Positions 17,151 to 24,821 of a DNA stretch of 32,686 bases are shown piece by piece. The notes under the pieces were generated by a model. It had not been told where the DNA came from. It saw nothing but the letters and a program-made list of their open reading frames with translations, and searched no databases. Source of the DNA: Pirellulales bacterium (GTDB taxonomy: Bacteria > Planctomycetota > Planctomycetia > Pirellulales > JADZDJ01); assembly GCA_035656635.1 (NCBI GenBank), contig DASRSD010000006.1:1-32686 (forward strand), written 5' to 3'. Position 1 is the stretch's first letter. Every line of letters starts with the position of its first letter. Position numbers and translations under genes: made by a program.

Positions 17151-17394
17151 GATGCCAACTCCTAGATGCAGTAATTACGGAGCGAACCGATCGGCGCGGC
17201 GGCCCCAGAATTCCCGGGCAATCGCCTTGCGCGTCACGCGCCGTCAAAATAAACGGTCTGCAGCGGCAAAGCAATCCAAGAAACCGCAAAAAGTCCGGCA
17301 ATCAATGGAGCGCAGCCGCCAGCAAGGCAGAAGTAACTGCGCTGGCTCAGTTTGCATCAGCGCATTACGATTCGGTGCGGTTCGCCGGCCGCGG

Positions 17395-17964
17395 TTATGT
17401 TCTGACCCGTTCCAGGTATTCGCCCGTCCGGGTATCGACCTTAATCATGTCCCCGATCTCGATGAACGCTGGGCAAATGACTTCGGCTCCGGTTTCTAAT
17501 TTCACCGGTTTGGTCAGTTTGGTGGCCGTGTCGCCGCGGACCGCCGGTTCGCAATACTCCACTTTCAGCACCATGTGGTTGGGCGCTTCAATGCTAATGG
17601 GGTTGCCGTTGAACAACAGCAGCGAGCAGTTCGTGCCTTCCTTCAACCACTTGGCGGCTTCATCGACTTGCTCGGAGCTCAATTCGTATTGCTCGTAGCT
17701 GGTGGTGTCCATGAATACGAATTGATCAGCTTGTCGATACAAAAATTGTCCTTCGATCTCGTTAATGTCGGCCGCTTCCAGCGAATCACCGCTTTTGTAC
17801 GTGCGGTCCAACTGCGTGCCGCGCACCAAATTTTTCAGCTTGCATTTGTACAGCGCTTGCCCCTTGCCGGGCTTAACGAAGTTGCATTCGGTCATCAGAT
17901 ACGGATCGCCGTCGATCTGAACCTTCAAACCCTTGCGAAATTGGCTGGTGTTGTAACTGGGCAC
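17395..17964 (-). CDS. efp: Elongation factor P
   Basis: A 189-aa translation factor that binds between the P and E sites and rescues ribosomes stalled at polyproline. The KOW-like N-terminal domain carries the loop KPGKGQA, in which Lys34 is the residue modified in beta-lysylated EF-Ps. Two OB-fold domains follow, with family sequence such as LEAADINEIEGQFLYRQADQFVFMD and the C-terminal IKVDTRTGEYLERV. The start is GTG at 17964, decided by AGGA eight bases upstream. It is transcribed away from epmB with 38 bp between start codons, so the two share one short promoter region. That neighbour is the enzyme that makes the beta-lysine for this modification. The Pro-rich linkers of the surface proteins nearby are the kind of sequence that needs EF-P. 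Confidence 0.97.
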   Translation of the reverse strand: MPSYNTSQFRKGLKVQIDGDPYLMTECNFVKPGKGQALYKCKLKNLVRGTQLDRTYKSGDSLEAADINEIEGQFLYRQADQFVFMDTTSYEQYELSSEQVDEAAKWLKEGTNCSLLLFNGNPISIEAPNHMVLKVEYCEPAVRGDTATKLTKPVKLETGAEVICPAFIEIGDMIKVDTRTGEYLERVRT

Positions 17965-18002
17965 GGTTGAATTCCTACTTCGATTTTCTATGGAAACGGG
18001 TT

Positions 18003-19040
18003 ATGTTATCGAGAATGATTTCAAAATCACTTGTTTCTCGTTCCGCTGTCCGCACCGCTTCGGCCGCAACTTGGCAGCAGGTCATGAAGGAGGCGGTGCG
18101 CGACGCCGGTAAGCTTTGTCGGTTGTTGGAGCTGTCTGAAGAATTTGTAACCCAAGCGGCTCAGGCAGCCGAACACTTTCCGGTATTCGTGCCTCGGCCG
18201 TTTTTGGCTCGGATGCGACACGGCGATCCGGCCGATCCGCTACTTCTCCAAGTGTTGCCCCAGAATCCCGAAACGGCTACGGTTCCAGGATTTACCGTGG
18301 ACCCTGTCGGCGATCTTTTCGCAACGCTTCAGCCCGGTCTGCTCCAAAAATATCACGGGCGTGTGTTGATGGTAACAACTGGAGCGTGCGCCGTCCATTG
18401 CCGCTATTGCTTCCGCAGGCATTTTCCCTATTCCCAAGCGCCCCGGTCACTTACCGATTGGCAACCCGCTTTCGAACAAATTGAAGCGGACGATAGCATT
18501 CACGAAGTTATTCTCAGCGGCGGCGATCCACTCACGCTGGTCGATTCTTTACTGGCGCAGCTTGCCGACCGCTTGGCGCAAATTCCACATTTACGGCGAA
18601 TTCGCCTGCACACACGCTTGCCCATTGTTATTCCCCAACGGATCACGGCCGAATTGTTGAATTGGCTCACCGCCACGCGCTTAACGCCCATGGTGGTGGT
18701 GCATATCAATCACCCGAATGAAATTGATGCCGCGGTGATTGCAGCGCTTGAGCGGCTTCTCGATGCCGGTGTGCCACTGCTAAACCAGGCCGTATTGCTG
18801 CGCGGCGTGAACGATAGCGCCGATGTTCTTACCCAGCTGTGCGAGCAGTTAGTGAATTTGCGAGTGTTGCCGTATTACTTGCATCAACTAGATCGCGTGG
18901 CCGGTGCGGCGCACTTTGAAGTGCCCATTGCGCGCGGTCAGCAAATCATCGCCGAGCTGCAAACCCGGCTGCCTGGCTACGCCGTGCCGCGCTATGTGCA
19001 GGAAATTCCCGGCCGTGAACACAAAGTGGATTTAATGTAG
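18003..19040 (+). CDS. epmB: EF-P beta-lysylation protein, radical-SAM lysine 2,3-aminomutase
   Basis: A radical-SAM, PLP-dependent aminomutase, about 345 aa, that converts (S)-alpha-lysine to (R)-beta-lysine for attachment to EF-P Lys34. The cluster motif CAVHCRYCFRRHFPY has three cysteines at about residues 129, 133 and 136. Other family blocks are VILSGGDPLTL, RLPIVIPQRIT, HINHPNEID, LLNQAVLLRGVND and YYLHQLDRVAGAAHFEVP. The length matches the Escherichia coli protein (342 aa) and there is no C-terminal extension as in clostridial KamA, so EpmB is the better name. ATG 18003 or 18015 are the likely starts; a TTG at 17967 would overlap the efp ribosome site. The ligase EpmA is not in the window. 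The SDR gene follows 14 bp later and may be co-transcribed. Confidence 0.93.
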   Translation: MLSRMISKSLVSRSAVRTASAATWQQVMKEAVRDAGKLCRLLELSEEFVTQAAQAAEHFPVFVPRPFLARMRHGDPADPLLLQVLPQNPETATVPGFTVDPVGDLFATLQPGLLQKYHGRVLMVTTGACAVHCRYCFRRHFPYSQAPRSLTDWQPAFEQIEADDSIHEVILSGGDPLTLVDSLLAQLADRLAQIPHLRRIRLHTRLPIVIPQRITAELLNWLTATRLTPMVVVHINHPNEIDAAVIAALERLLDAGVPLLNQAVLLRGVNDSADVLTQLCEQLVNLRVLPYYLHQLDRVAGAAHFEVPIARGQQIIAELQTRLPGYAVPRYVQEIPGREHKVDLM

Positions 19041-19054
19041 GACTCGTTCCATTA

Positions 19055-20089
19055 ATGGCCAATGTTTTTGTCACCGGCGCCGGCGGATTCATTGGCACGC
19101 AGCTGGTATGGGCATTGCTGCAGCGCGGCGATTTGGTTCATGCATTCACGTTGAACGGAAAATTGACGCCGCCGCCGGGCTTCTTGCCAAACGACCAGCC
19201 TGATTTTACTCATCCGAATGTCAAGCTTGTGACAGGCAACATCACCGACATCGACAGCCTGCGCCACGGCATGGCCGGCTGCTCGCAGGTGTACCACTTG
19301 GCAGGTTACGCGAAAAACTGGGCGCCCAACCTGGACCCGTATATTCAAAACAACATTATCGGGCTGGGTCGCGTTTGTGCAGTTGCTAAGGAACTCGGCG
19401 TGCAACGGGTTGTATGGACCTCCACCATGCTCACCTTCGGTCCGACCGCAAGCGGTGTGATCGGCGAGGAAAACACCGTTCGCACGGCGTCCTCCTTCAC
19501 CGAATACGAACGGAGTAAGGCGGCTGCAGAACATGACGCCGCCCAATTCGCCGCCGATGGCCTGCCGCTTGTTACCGTCAATCCCGGCCGTGTATTCGGC
19601 CCTGGTCGCTTGACCGAAGGCAATTCAATTTCTCGGCTCATCGACATGTACGATCGGGGCAAATTCCCCTTTTTGCTCGGCGGCGGCCGCAACATCGGAA
19701 ATTGGGTATTCGTCGAGGATGTAGTTCAAGGCCTGATCCTCGCGATGGAACAAGGCCGCGTGGGCGAAAAATACCTGCTGGGAGGGGAAAACGCTTCGCT
19801 CAAAGAGTTTTTCGCGCTGGTCGATAAAATCAGCGGCCGGCGGCAGTTCCAAATCACCATTCGTCGCCCCGCAGCAATGGTTTATGCTTGGCTGCAGAAA
19901 CAGCGTGCCCAATGGTTCGGAGTGTATCCGCAAATCACGCCCGATTGGGTCCGCCTGTTTCTGGCCGATTGGGCCTACTCTTCGGCCAAAGCTCAGCGCG
20001 AGTTAGGCTACCGCATTACGCCGCTGGAAGAAGCGGTTCGCAAAACGTACGACTGGCTGCTGCGAGTGCGGACAGCAAAACTAGATTGA
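19055..20089 (+). CDS. NAD(P)-dependent epimerase/dehydratase (extended SDR)
   Basis: A 344-aa extended short-chain dehydrogenase/reductase. The Rossmann motif TGAGGFIG is at residues 7-14 and the catalytic YxxxK pair is Tyr151 and Lys155 (YERSK), with Ser123 or Thr124 as the likely third catalytic residue (WTSTMLTFGP). VNPGRVFGPG is the usual substrate-domain hinge. The layout resembles nucleoside-sugar epimerases, dihydroflavonol reductases and hopanoid-associated HpnA-type proteins; the sequence does not decide between them. The start ATG at 19055 is 14 bp after the epmB stop, so it probably lies in the same transcript. The protein has no signal peptide. Confidence 0.85.
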   Translation: MANVFVTGAGGFIGTQLVWALLQRGDLVHAFTLNGKLTPPPGFLPNDQPDFTHPNVKLVTGNITDIDSLRHGMAGCSQVYHLAGYAKNWAPNLDPYIQNNIIGLGRVCAVAKELGVQRVVWTSTMLTFGPTASGVIGEENTVRTASSFTEYERSKAAAEHDAAQFAADGLPLVTVNPGRVFGPGRLTEGNSISRLIDMYDRGKFPFLLGGGRNIGNWVFVEDVVQGLILAMEQGRVGEKYLLGGENASLKEFFALVDKISGRRQFQITIRRPAAMVYAWLQKQRAQWFGVYPQITPDWVRLFLADWAYSSAKAQRELGYRITPLEEAVRKTYDWLLRVRTAKLD

Positions 20090-20130
20090 ACCCATCGCAC
20101 ATCCACTACATTCCTTTTTGATGGCCTTGA

Positions 20131-20862
20131 ATGGCACTGGCTCCCCTCGTCCAACTTGCCCGTGAAATGCTCCGCGGCGAAAACCGTCGGGCCTCCATCA
20201 TTGTGCTGACCAGCGCCGCGTGTTTGACCGCTTGGCAGTTGACGGGAAATTACAATTTTTGGCTGGCCCATTTGTCGGGCTGGATGGCATTGGGCGTGGA
20301 GCCCAAAATCGCCGCTGGAATTTGGTGGCTGGCCGATAGCGTGCTGTGGCTGGGATTCATCCCGGTGTTTGTCGTCAAAGTGGTGCTCCGCGAACGACTG
20401 AACGAATACGGCATTCGCTTGGGAGACCTGCATTTTGCTGCAGTGTGTTGCCTGCTGGTTGCACCGCTGGTAGTGGCCATTGGATATTTTTCGGCCCAAT
20501 CTCCCGCCTTTCAGGCAATTTATCCGCTCGATCCTGTGGCCCGGCAATCGCCCACGGCGTTAGCCTGGCATTTAGCCGGCCAGTTGCTGTGGTACGCCGC
20601 CTGGGAATTTCATTTCCGCGGCTTCTTACAGTTCGGACTGGAAAAATCGTACGGAATTTCGCTGGGCATTTGGATTCAAGCCCTGGCCAGCACGCTAGCG
20701 CATTTCGGCAGGCCCGGCACGGAGGTTTTCGCTTCCATTCTTGCCGGGCTGCTATGGGGCGCTTTGGCTTGGCGCACGCGCTCCTTGCTGGCCGGCTTCG
20801 CCCAACACTGGCTGCTGGGCGCGAGCTTGGATTTTTGCCTGTGTCGGGCGGCATCCGGTTAG
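20131..20862 (+). CDS. CPBP-family intramembrane metalloprotease-like protein
   Basis: A 243-aa polytopic membrane protein. The conserved core is AWEFHFRG (the ExxxR motif of the CAAX-protease/bacteriocin-processing family), then LASTLAHFGRP (FxxxH-like, with the metal-binding His), then FAQHWLLGASLDF near the C-terminus (last His motif). Hydrophobic segments such as FAAVCCLLVAPLVVAIGYF support several membrane helices. Family members cleave peptides or process prenylated proteins or bacteriocins, and some are immunity proteins; the substrate here is unknown. The first glutamate of the usual EE pair is Trp here (WEFHFR), a small deviation. The stop codon overlaps the convergent kinase-like gene in TTAG. 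Confidence 0.72.
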   Translation: MALAPLVQLAREMLRGENRRASIIVLTSAACLTAWQLTGNYNFWLAHLSGWMALGVEPKIAAGIWWLADSVLWLGFIPVFVVKVVLRERLNEYGIRLGDLHFAAVCCLLVAPLVVAIGYFSAQSPAFQAIYPLDPVARQSPTALAWHLAGQLLWYAAWEFHFRGFLQFGLEKSYGISLGIWIQALASTLAHFGRPGTEVFASILAGLLWGALAWRTRSLLAGFAQHWLLGASLDFCLCRAASG

Positions 20863-21374
20863 AAATCCGGTTCAGCTTCTTCATCAAATTCTGGAAGACG
20901 GATATTCCCGCGGTTAATATCAATGTAATAGATGCCCATCGACCGAAGTTTTGCGAGGATCAAACTGACACGTGGCCAATGAGTGCCGAATAACTCCCTA
21001 TTGTTCTGATGCTGCTCGGCTAATGCTTCTGCCGGAAAGTCCGGCGGCCTATCAAGATACGCCCCGGCAAAATCCAGAATATAAGGCGGCCTTACCAGGC
21101 TGATCTCGATCACTCTTAATTCATCGTCCCAAGCCAATAATTGCGGAACTTCAAATTCATTGATGCGATCCACTTCCAGTTCAGCTAATCTTGCATAAAC
21201 AACCCATTCTCGTTCATACTCCATTTGGCGATCAAACACTTTAACCGCCGAGAGCCGCGTTGAAGACCACACCTGTCCATTAACGCCGCTGCCCAGCGTC
21301 TTAACCAACTCGATATTTCGGCTTTGGGCGAATTGATGCGCACGCTCGGCTGCAGAGGAAAATGGTGCTGACAT
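20859..21374 (-). CDS. Miniature kinase-like protein (unknown function)
   Basis: A 171-aa protein with the outline of a protein kinase-like fold in reduced form. Residues 28-36 (GSGVNGQVW) look like the glycine-rich loop, Lys45 in SAVKVF like the ATP-binding lysine, and Glu54 or Glu56 in YEREW like its helix-C partner. IDINRGNI (151-158) looks like the catalytic loop, with Asp152 and Asn157. The central part has PPYILDFAGAYLDRPPDFP. It ends 13 residues after the catalytic loop, with no DFG motif and no C-lobe, so it is far shorter than a normal kinase of about 270 residues. The start is supported by AGGTGA upstream. Its start codon overlaps that of the 89-aa gene on the other strand. It may be a kinase relative that binds nucleotide or has lost activity. 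Confidence 0.7.
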   Translation of the reverse strand: MSAPFSSAAERAHQFAQSRNIELVKTLGSGVNGQVWSSTRLSAVKVFDRQMEYEREWVVYARLAELEVDRINEFEVPQLLAWDDELRVIEISLVRPPYILDFAGAYLDRPPDFPAEALAEQHQNNRELFGTHWPRVSLILAKLRSMGIYYIDINRGNIRLPEFDEEAEPDF

Positions 21375-21642
21375 GCGATTATCACCTGCCCCCGTCGGTC
21401 ATTCTGCCCGGGTTCGTTTGAGCCTGCGCGCATCTGGCCACGTCGTGCCATTATCTCAGGTTGGTCCGGACTTTTGCATTTCGCGAGAGCCGGTCGAACT
21501 CTTACCTCAAAAAGCCGAAATCGTTGTGCAAATCGACGGCGAAGACCACGTTTACCCAGTGTATCTACCCAAAGGCATGTCTGCCGCGTCTCAGAAATCG
21601 ATGATTGAACTGCTATCCAACGCGCCTATTGTTGCGAGCTGA
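21373..21642 (+). CDS. 89-aa protein of unknown function, divergent partner of the kinase-like gene
   Basis: The protein has an apparent beta-rich pattern: VRLSLRASGHVVPLSQVGPDF, then EIVVQIDGEDHVYPVYLPKGM. No signal peptide, metal site or DNA-binding motif is seen. I do not recognise a named family. Its ATG shares bases with the start codon of the minus-strand kinase-like gene (CATG at 21372-21375), so each gene's promoter and ribosome site must lie inside the other's coding sequence. That arrangement, and the small size of both, suggest a linked two-gene unit, but the function is unknown. The start could be slightly downstream if TTG is used. Confidence 0.6.
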   Translation: MRLSPAPVGHSARVRLSLRASGHVVPLSQVGPDFCISREPVELLPQKAEIVVQIDGEDHVYPVYLPKGMSAASQKSMIELLSNAPIVAS

Positions 21643-21689
21643 TTAGTGCTTCCAAAAGTACGACGATTGTAAGTGCCGCAATCGTGAAG

Positions 21690-23264
21690 CTACAGCGCCG
21701 CGGCGCTTTCGTACGTCCGGCCGCCGCCGGCACAATCTGCCTGTTGCAAGGCAATTTGATAGAGTTTTTGCCCGTACGGCGTGGGGTACTCGCCGGTAAT
21801 GCAGGCCTGGCAAAGCTGATCGGAATCGAACCCAATGGCCCGGGCGATCGATTCCACCGGCAAATAGCGGAGCGAATCGGCCCCCAACCGTTGGGCCATG
21901 GCGGCTTCAGCTTCTTCCGTCAATTGACCGTCTCGCAAAAACGGCGGGGCAAATAGTTCGCCAATCGTCGACATGTCGATGCCATAAAAACAGGGCGCAA
22001 TAATCGGCGGGCAAGCGACCCGCACGTGAATTTCGCGTGCTCCGCCCATTTCTCGCAGGCGATGAATCAGCACCTTCATGGTCGTGGAGCGGACAATGGA
22101 ATCTTCGACCAAAATCACACGCTTGCCTTCCAAAACTTCCCGCAGCGGCGTGTATTTGGTTTCGGCCTTTTGCCGCCGGCTGTTTCCTCCTTCGATAAAC
22201 GTGCGGCCGGTGTAGCGATTGCGAATTAGCCCCTCCACGGCCGGCACGCGCAACCCATAGGCCATGGCATCGGCCGCCGCTTTGCTAGTATCGGGCACGG
22301 GCACCACGACGGTGTCTTTGTCGATTTTCAGCGTTTCCAGGCGCGCTAATTCTTCGCCCAAATGCTTGCGCGTTAAATACACGCTGCGCTCGTCCATCGT
22401 GCTGGCCACGTTGGCAAAATAAATCCATTCGAAAAAGCAATGTGCCTTGCGCGGCTGCCGGGCAAAGGTGTGCAACTCGAACCGTGACGGCGAAATGGAA
22501 ATCATTTGCCCGGGCAACAACGATTTGATGCTTTCCGCCTGAAAGCCCAAATTCAACAATGCCACGCTTTCACTGGCCGCGGCAAATAGCGGGCCTTCCT
22601 TGGCGTAACATAGCGGACGGATTCCCAGCGGATCGCGCACCACCACCATTTCCCCCACAGCGTTTAAGAACACCAGGTTGTACGCCCCGTCAAACCGCCG
22701 CGCTACGTTGCGAAACACATCGACCAAGTCGGGCTGCCCGTCGCCGGAAAGCTCCCGGCTGATTTCGTGCATGATAATTTCGGTGTCGTTCTCGCGGGCC
22801 AAGTGATTATCGCCATCGGCCAGCAGTTTGGCCTGCAATTCGCGAAAGTTGGCCAACTGCCCGTTGAAGCCAAAGCTGAACCATTTGTGCCGCTGCAAAT
22901 GATGCCGCTCGAACGGCTGGGCGTAATTGCGGTCGTCTTCCCCGCAAGTGGCGTAGCGCACGTGTCCAATGGCCGCCCGACCGGCGTATTGGCTCATCAA
23001 GCTTTCGTACTTGCCTCGGTGGCTCATGCGGAACACTTCGCTGACGCTGCCCACGTCTTTGTGCGTTTCTAGAAGCTGCCGGCGATCGGGGTCGTACGTG
23101 GTCATGCCCGCGGAAAGCTGGCCCCGGTTTTGAATATCCAAGAGCATCCGCGGCATTAACCGAGAGATTTCACCCGGACCCTGCGCCGGGCACAAGGGAC
23201 TGGAAGCCGCGGCTGGCAAGTGATAGATCGCCGCCAAACCACATTCATGATGCAATTCGCTCAT
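21690..23264 (-). CDS. purF: Amidophosphoribosyltransferase (PurF), Fe-S type
   Basis: First enzyme of purine synthesis: transfers ammonia from glutamine to PRPP. ATG 23264 is chosen because the glutaminase nucleophile then falls at Cys8 ([12 protein letters not shown]); the longer frame to 23327 adds 21 residues with no family match. The glutaminase domain also has [24 protein letters not shown] and the Asp of NDTEIIMH. The phosphoribosyl domain has [17 protein letters not shown] and the PRPP loop EDSIVRSTT. Cysteines in [24 protein letters not shown] and LCQACITG match the four 4Fe-4S ligands of the Bacillus-type enzyme. Some signature positions deviate (usual RGQESAG and GHNGNL), so this may be a divergent or second PurF of the lineage. 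It is divergent from proB. Confidence 0.88.
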   Translation of the reverse strand: MSELHHECGLAAIYHLPAAASSPLCPAQGPGEISRLMPRMLLDIQNRGQLSAGMTTYDPDRRQLLETHKDVGSVSEVFRMSHRGKYESLMSQYAGRAAIGHVRYATCGEDDRNYAQPFERHHLQRHKWFSFGFNGQLANFRELQAKLLADGDNHLARENDTEIIMHEISRELSGDGQPDLVDVFRNVARRFDGAYNLVFLNAVGEMVVVRDPLGIRPLCYAKEGPLFAAASESVALLNLGFQAESIKSLLPGQMISISPSRFELHTFARQPRKAHCFFEWIYFANVASTMDERSVYLTRKHLGEELARLETLKIDKDTVVVPVPDTSKAAADAMAYGLRVPAVEGLIRNRYTGRTFIEGGNSRRQKAETKYTPLREVLEGKRVILVEDSIVRSTTMKVLIHRLREMGGAREIHVRVACPPIIAPCFYGIDMSTIGELFAPPFLRDGQLTEEAEAAMAQRLGADSLRYLPVESIARAIGFDSDQLCQACITGEYPTPYGQKLYQIALQQADCAGGGRTYESAAAL

Positions 23265-23593
23265 GGCACCCCGGGGATGAAAACGTAGGAAAGATGAATC
23301 AAGGGCTGGCGAAAAATTCGTGGGCACTGCATTGTACGGCTGCGAACGTGTTTGCTCAACAACGTGTCAAAACCACTCAAATCGGCCGTTAATTGCGTCA
23401 GTCTTTCTGCTTCCGTATAGGAACGGTATGTTATCGTGGCAGTTACTTCGATGTTCAATTTGACTCCAGCTTTTCCTCACTGGCCAGTGCGACCACCCAC
23501 CGACTCCTGATTCTTGAACCCTGATCACAACTCCGGTTTCTCCACTAACTTCTCCCCCTAACCACTAATCACTAGCCACTAGCCACTTCCCCC
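23265..23593. other. Divergent gene-free region between purF and proB
   Basis: This 329-bp region must hold the promoters of both genes. Its right end is a 7-bp tandem repeat touching the proB start. No purine-type operator or confident promoter could be assigned. Confidence 0.45.
23559..23586. repeat. 7-bp tandem repeat immediately upstream of proB
   Basis: Four consecutive heptamers: TAACCAC, TAATCAC, TAGCCAC, TAGCCAC. A fifth degenerate heptamer, TTCCCCC (23587-23593), ends exactly at the proB ATG. No Shine-Dalgarno sequence is present, so the repeat takes up the ribosome-site position as in the top6A spacer. Confidence 0.8.
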
Positions 23594-24766
23594 ATGCCCG
23601 ACATTCTCCGCCAAGAAATTGCAGCCGCCGCCAACACTTGGGTGGTTAAAGTTGGCACGCGCGTGCTGACCACCGACGATGGCCTGCTCAATCAGGATCG
23701 CGTGGCGGCTTTGGCGGAAGAATTGCATTTGCTGATGCAGGCCGGGCGAAAAGTTTGCTTGGTTAGCTCCGGGGCCGTGGGCGCAGGCTTGGGACGGCTG
23801 GGCCTGAAAAAACGTCCCACCGATTTAGCCCGGCTGCAGGCCGTGGCCGCCGTGGGGCAAACCGCGCTGGTGGAAGCGTACGATCGCAATTTGAAAGCAC
23901 ACGGCCGCCACGCCGCGCAAATTCTGTTGACGGCCGACGATTTAGACAATCGGGCCCGCTATCTCAACATTCGCAACACCATTCTCACGCTGCTGGAGCT
24001 GGGCGCCGTGCCCATCATCAACGAAAACGACACGGTCAGCACCGAAGAGCTGCAAACCACCTTCGGCGATAATGACAGGCTGGCGGCCATGGTCACCAAT
24101 CTGATTCGCGCCCCCCTGCTCGTGCTCCTCTCCGACGTGGCGGGATTATTCGATGGCGATCCGGCCCATCCGAACTCGCGAGTCATTCCCACCGTGGCTA
24201 AGCTGGACGACGATATTTTTTCGCTCGTCCGAGATAAAACCACCGGCATCAGCAAAGGGGGCATGGCCAGTAAGCTCGAAGCGGCACGGCTGGCAACCAC
24301 CGCCGGGGAAAACGTCATCATCGCCAGCGGCAAGCAACGGGACGTGTTGCAACAAATTCATACCGGCGAGAGCGTGGGCACTTTGTTTCTGGCGCAAGGG
24401 CAGGCCGTGGCATCCTGGAAGCGTTGGATTGGCTTCACCGCCCAGCCGCGTGGCACCCTGGTGGTGGATGACGGCGCCCGAACCGCCATCCAGCGGCAGG
24501 GAAAAAGCTTGCTGGCCATTGGCATTGCCGCGGTGGAAGGGACGTTCCGCAAAGGCGACGTGGTGGCCATTCGCGATGCCGCCGGCGTCGAGTTCGCCCG
24601 CGGTTTGTCCAATTACTCCGCCGCTGATGTGGAGCGAATTCAGCGCCTGAAGACCGATCAAATCGCTACAGCCCTGGGCCATTGTCCCTACGATGAAGTC
24701 ATTCATCGCGACAATATGGCCGTCACCGCAAACAGCGCAGCAGGCGGAAAGCAGAAAGCAGAATGA
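23594..24766 (+). CDS. proB: Glutamate 5-kinase with PUA domain
   Basis: Cytoplasmic first enzyme of proline synthesis, phosphorylating glutamate to gamma-glutamyl phosphate. The 390-aa protein has an amino-acid-kinase domain with VVKVGTRVLT, VSSGAVGAGLGRLGL, IINENDTVSTEE, FGDNDRLAAMV, LLSDVAGLFDGDP and GISKGGMASKLEAA. A C-terminal PUA domain follows (from about residue 280; GTLVVDDGARTAI to DVERI). The length is normal for the kinase-plus-PUA form. The last residues (about 15, ending GGKQKAE) are encoded by a 7-bp repeat that forms one arm of a hairpin, so the tail appears to have been captured from a repeat element. No proA is adjacent. The CorC-like gene follows on the same strand. Confidence 0.95.
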   Translation: MPDILRQEIAAAANTWVVKVGTRVLTTDDGLLNQDRVAALAEELHLLMQAGRKVCLVSSGAVGAGLGRLGLKKRPTDLARLQAVAAVGQTALVEAYDRNLKAHGRHAAQILLTADDLDNRARYLNIRNTILTLLELGAVPIINENDTVSTEELQTTFGDNDRLAAMVTNLIRAPLLVLLSDVAGLFDGDPAHPNSRVIPTVAKLDDDIFSLVRDKTTGISKGGMASKLEAARLATTAGENVIIASGKQRDVLQQIHTGESVGTLFLAQGQAVASWKRWIGFTAQPRGTLVVDDGARTAIQRQGKSLLAIGIAAVEGTFRKGDVVAIRDAAGVEFARGLSNYSAADVERIQRLKTDQIATALGHCPYDEVIHRDNMAVTANSAAGGKQKAE

Positions 24767-24806
24767 TAATCTGCTATATTCTGCCTTCCGCCTGCTGCCC
24801 TCTGCC
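24737..24806. repeat. Heptameric repeats forming a long hairpin over the proB stop codon
   Basis: The left arm has heptamers GCAGCAG, GCGGAAA, GCAGAAA, GCAGAAT (24737-24764). The right arm has the complementary-type heptamers TTCTGCC, TTCCGCC, TGCTGCC, CTCTGCC (24779-24806). Pairing blocks are 12 bp (24738-24749 with 24786-24797), 6 bp (24751-24756 with 24779-24784) and 6 bp (24757-24762 with 24770-24775). The seven-base loop (24763-24769) contains the proB TGA. It may end transcription of proB or limit read-through into the next gene. Confidence 0.8.
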
Positions 24807-24821
24807 TGGGGAGATTCCGTT

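Noticed and set aside
23261-23458. 65-codon minus-strand frame upstream of purF starting at TTG
   Set aside because: It overlaps the purF start, has no convincing ribosome site, and the C-terminal half is the out-of-frame purF leader.
24693-24821. Upstream ATG extension of the CorC-like protein
   Set aside because: It would overlap proB and translate the heptamer repeats; the TTG at 24822 has a strong ribosome site and begins at the first membrane helix.
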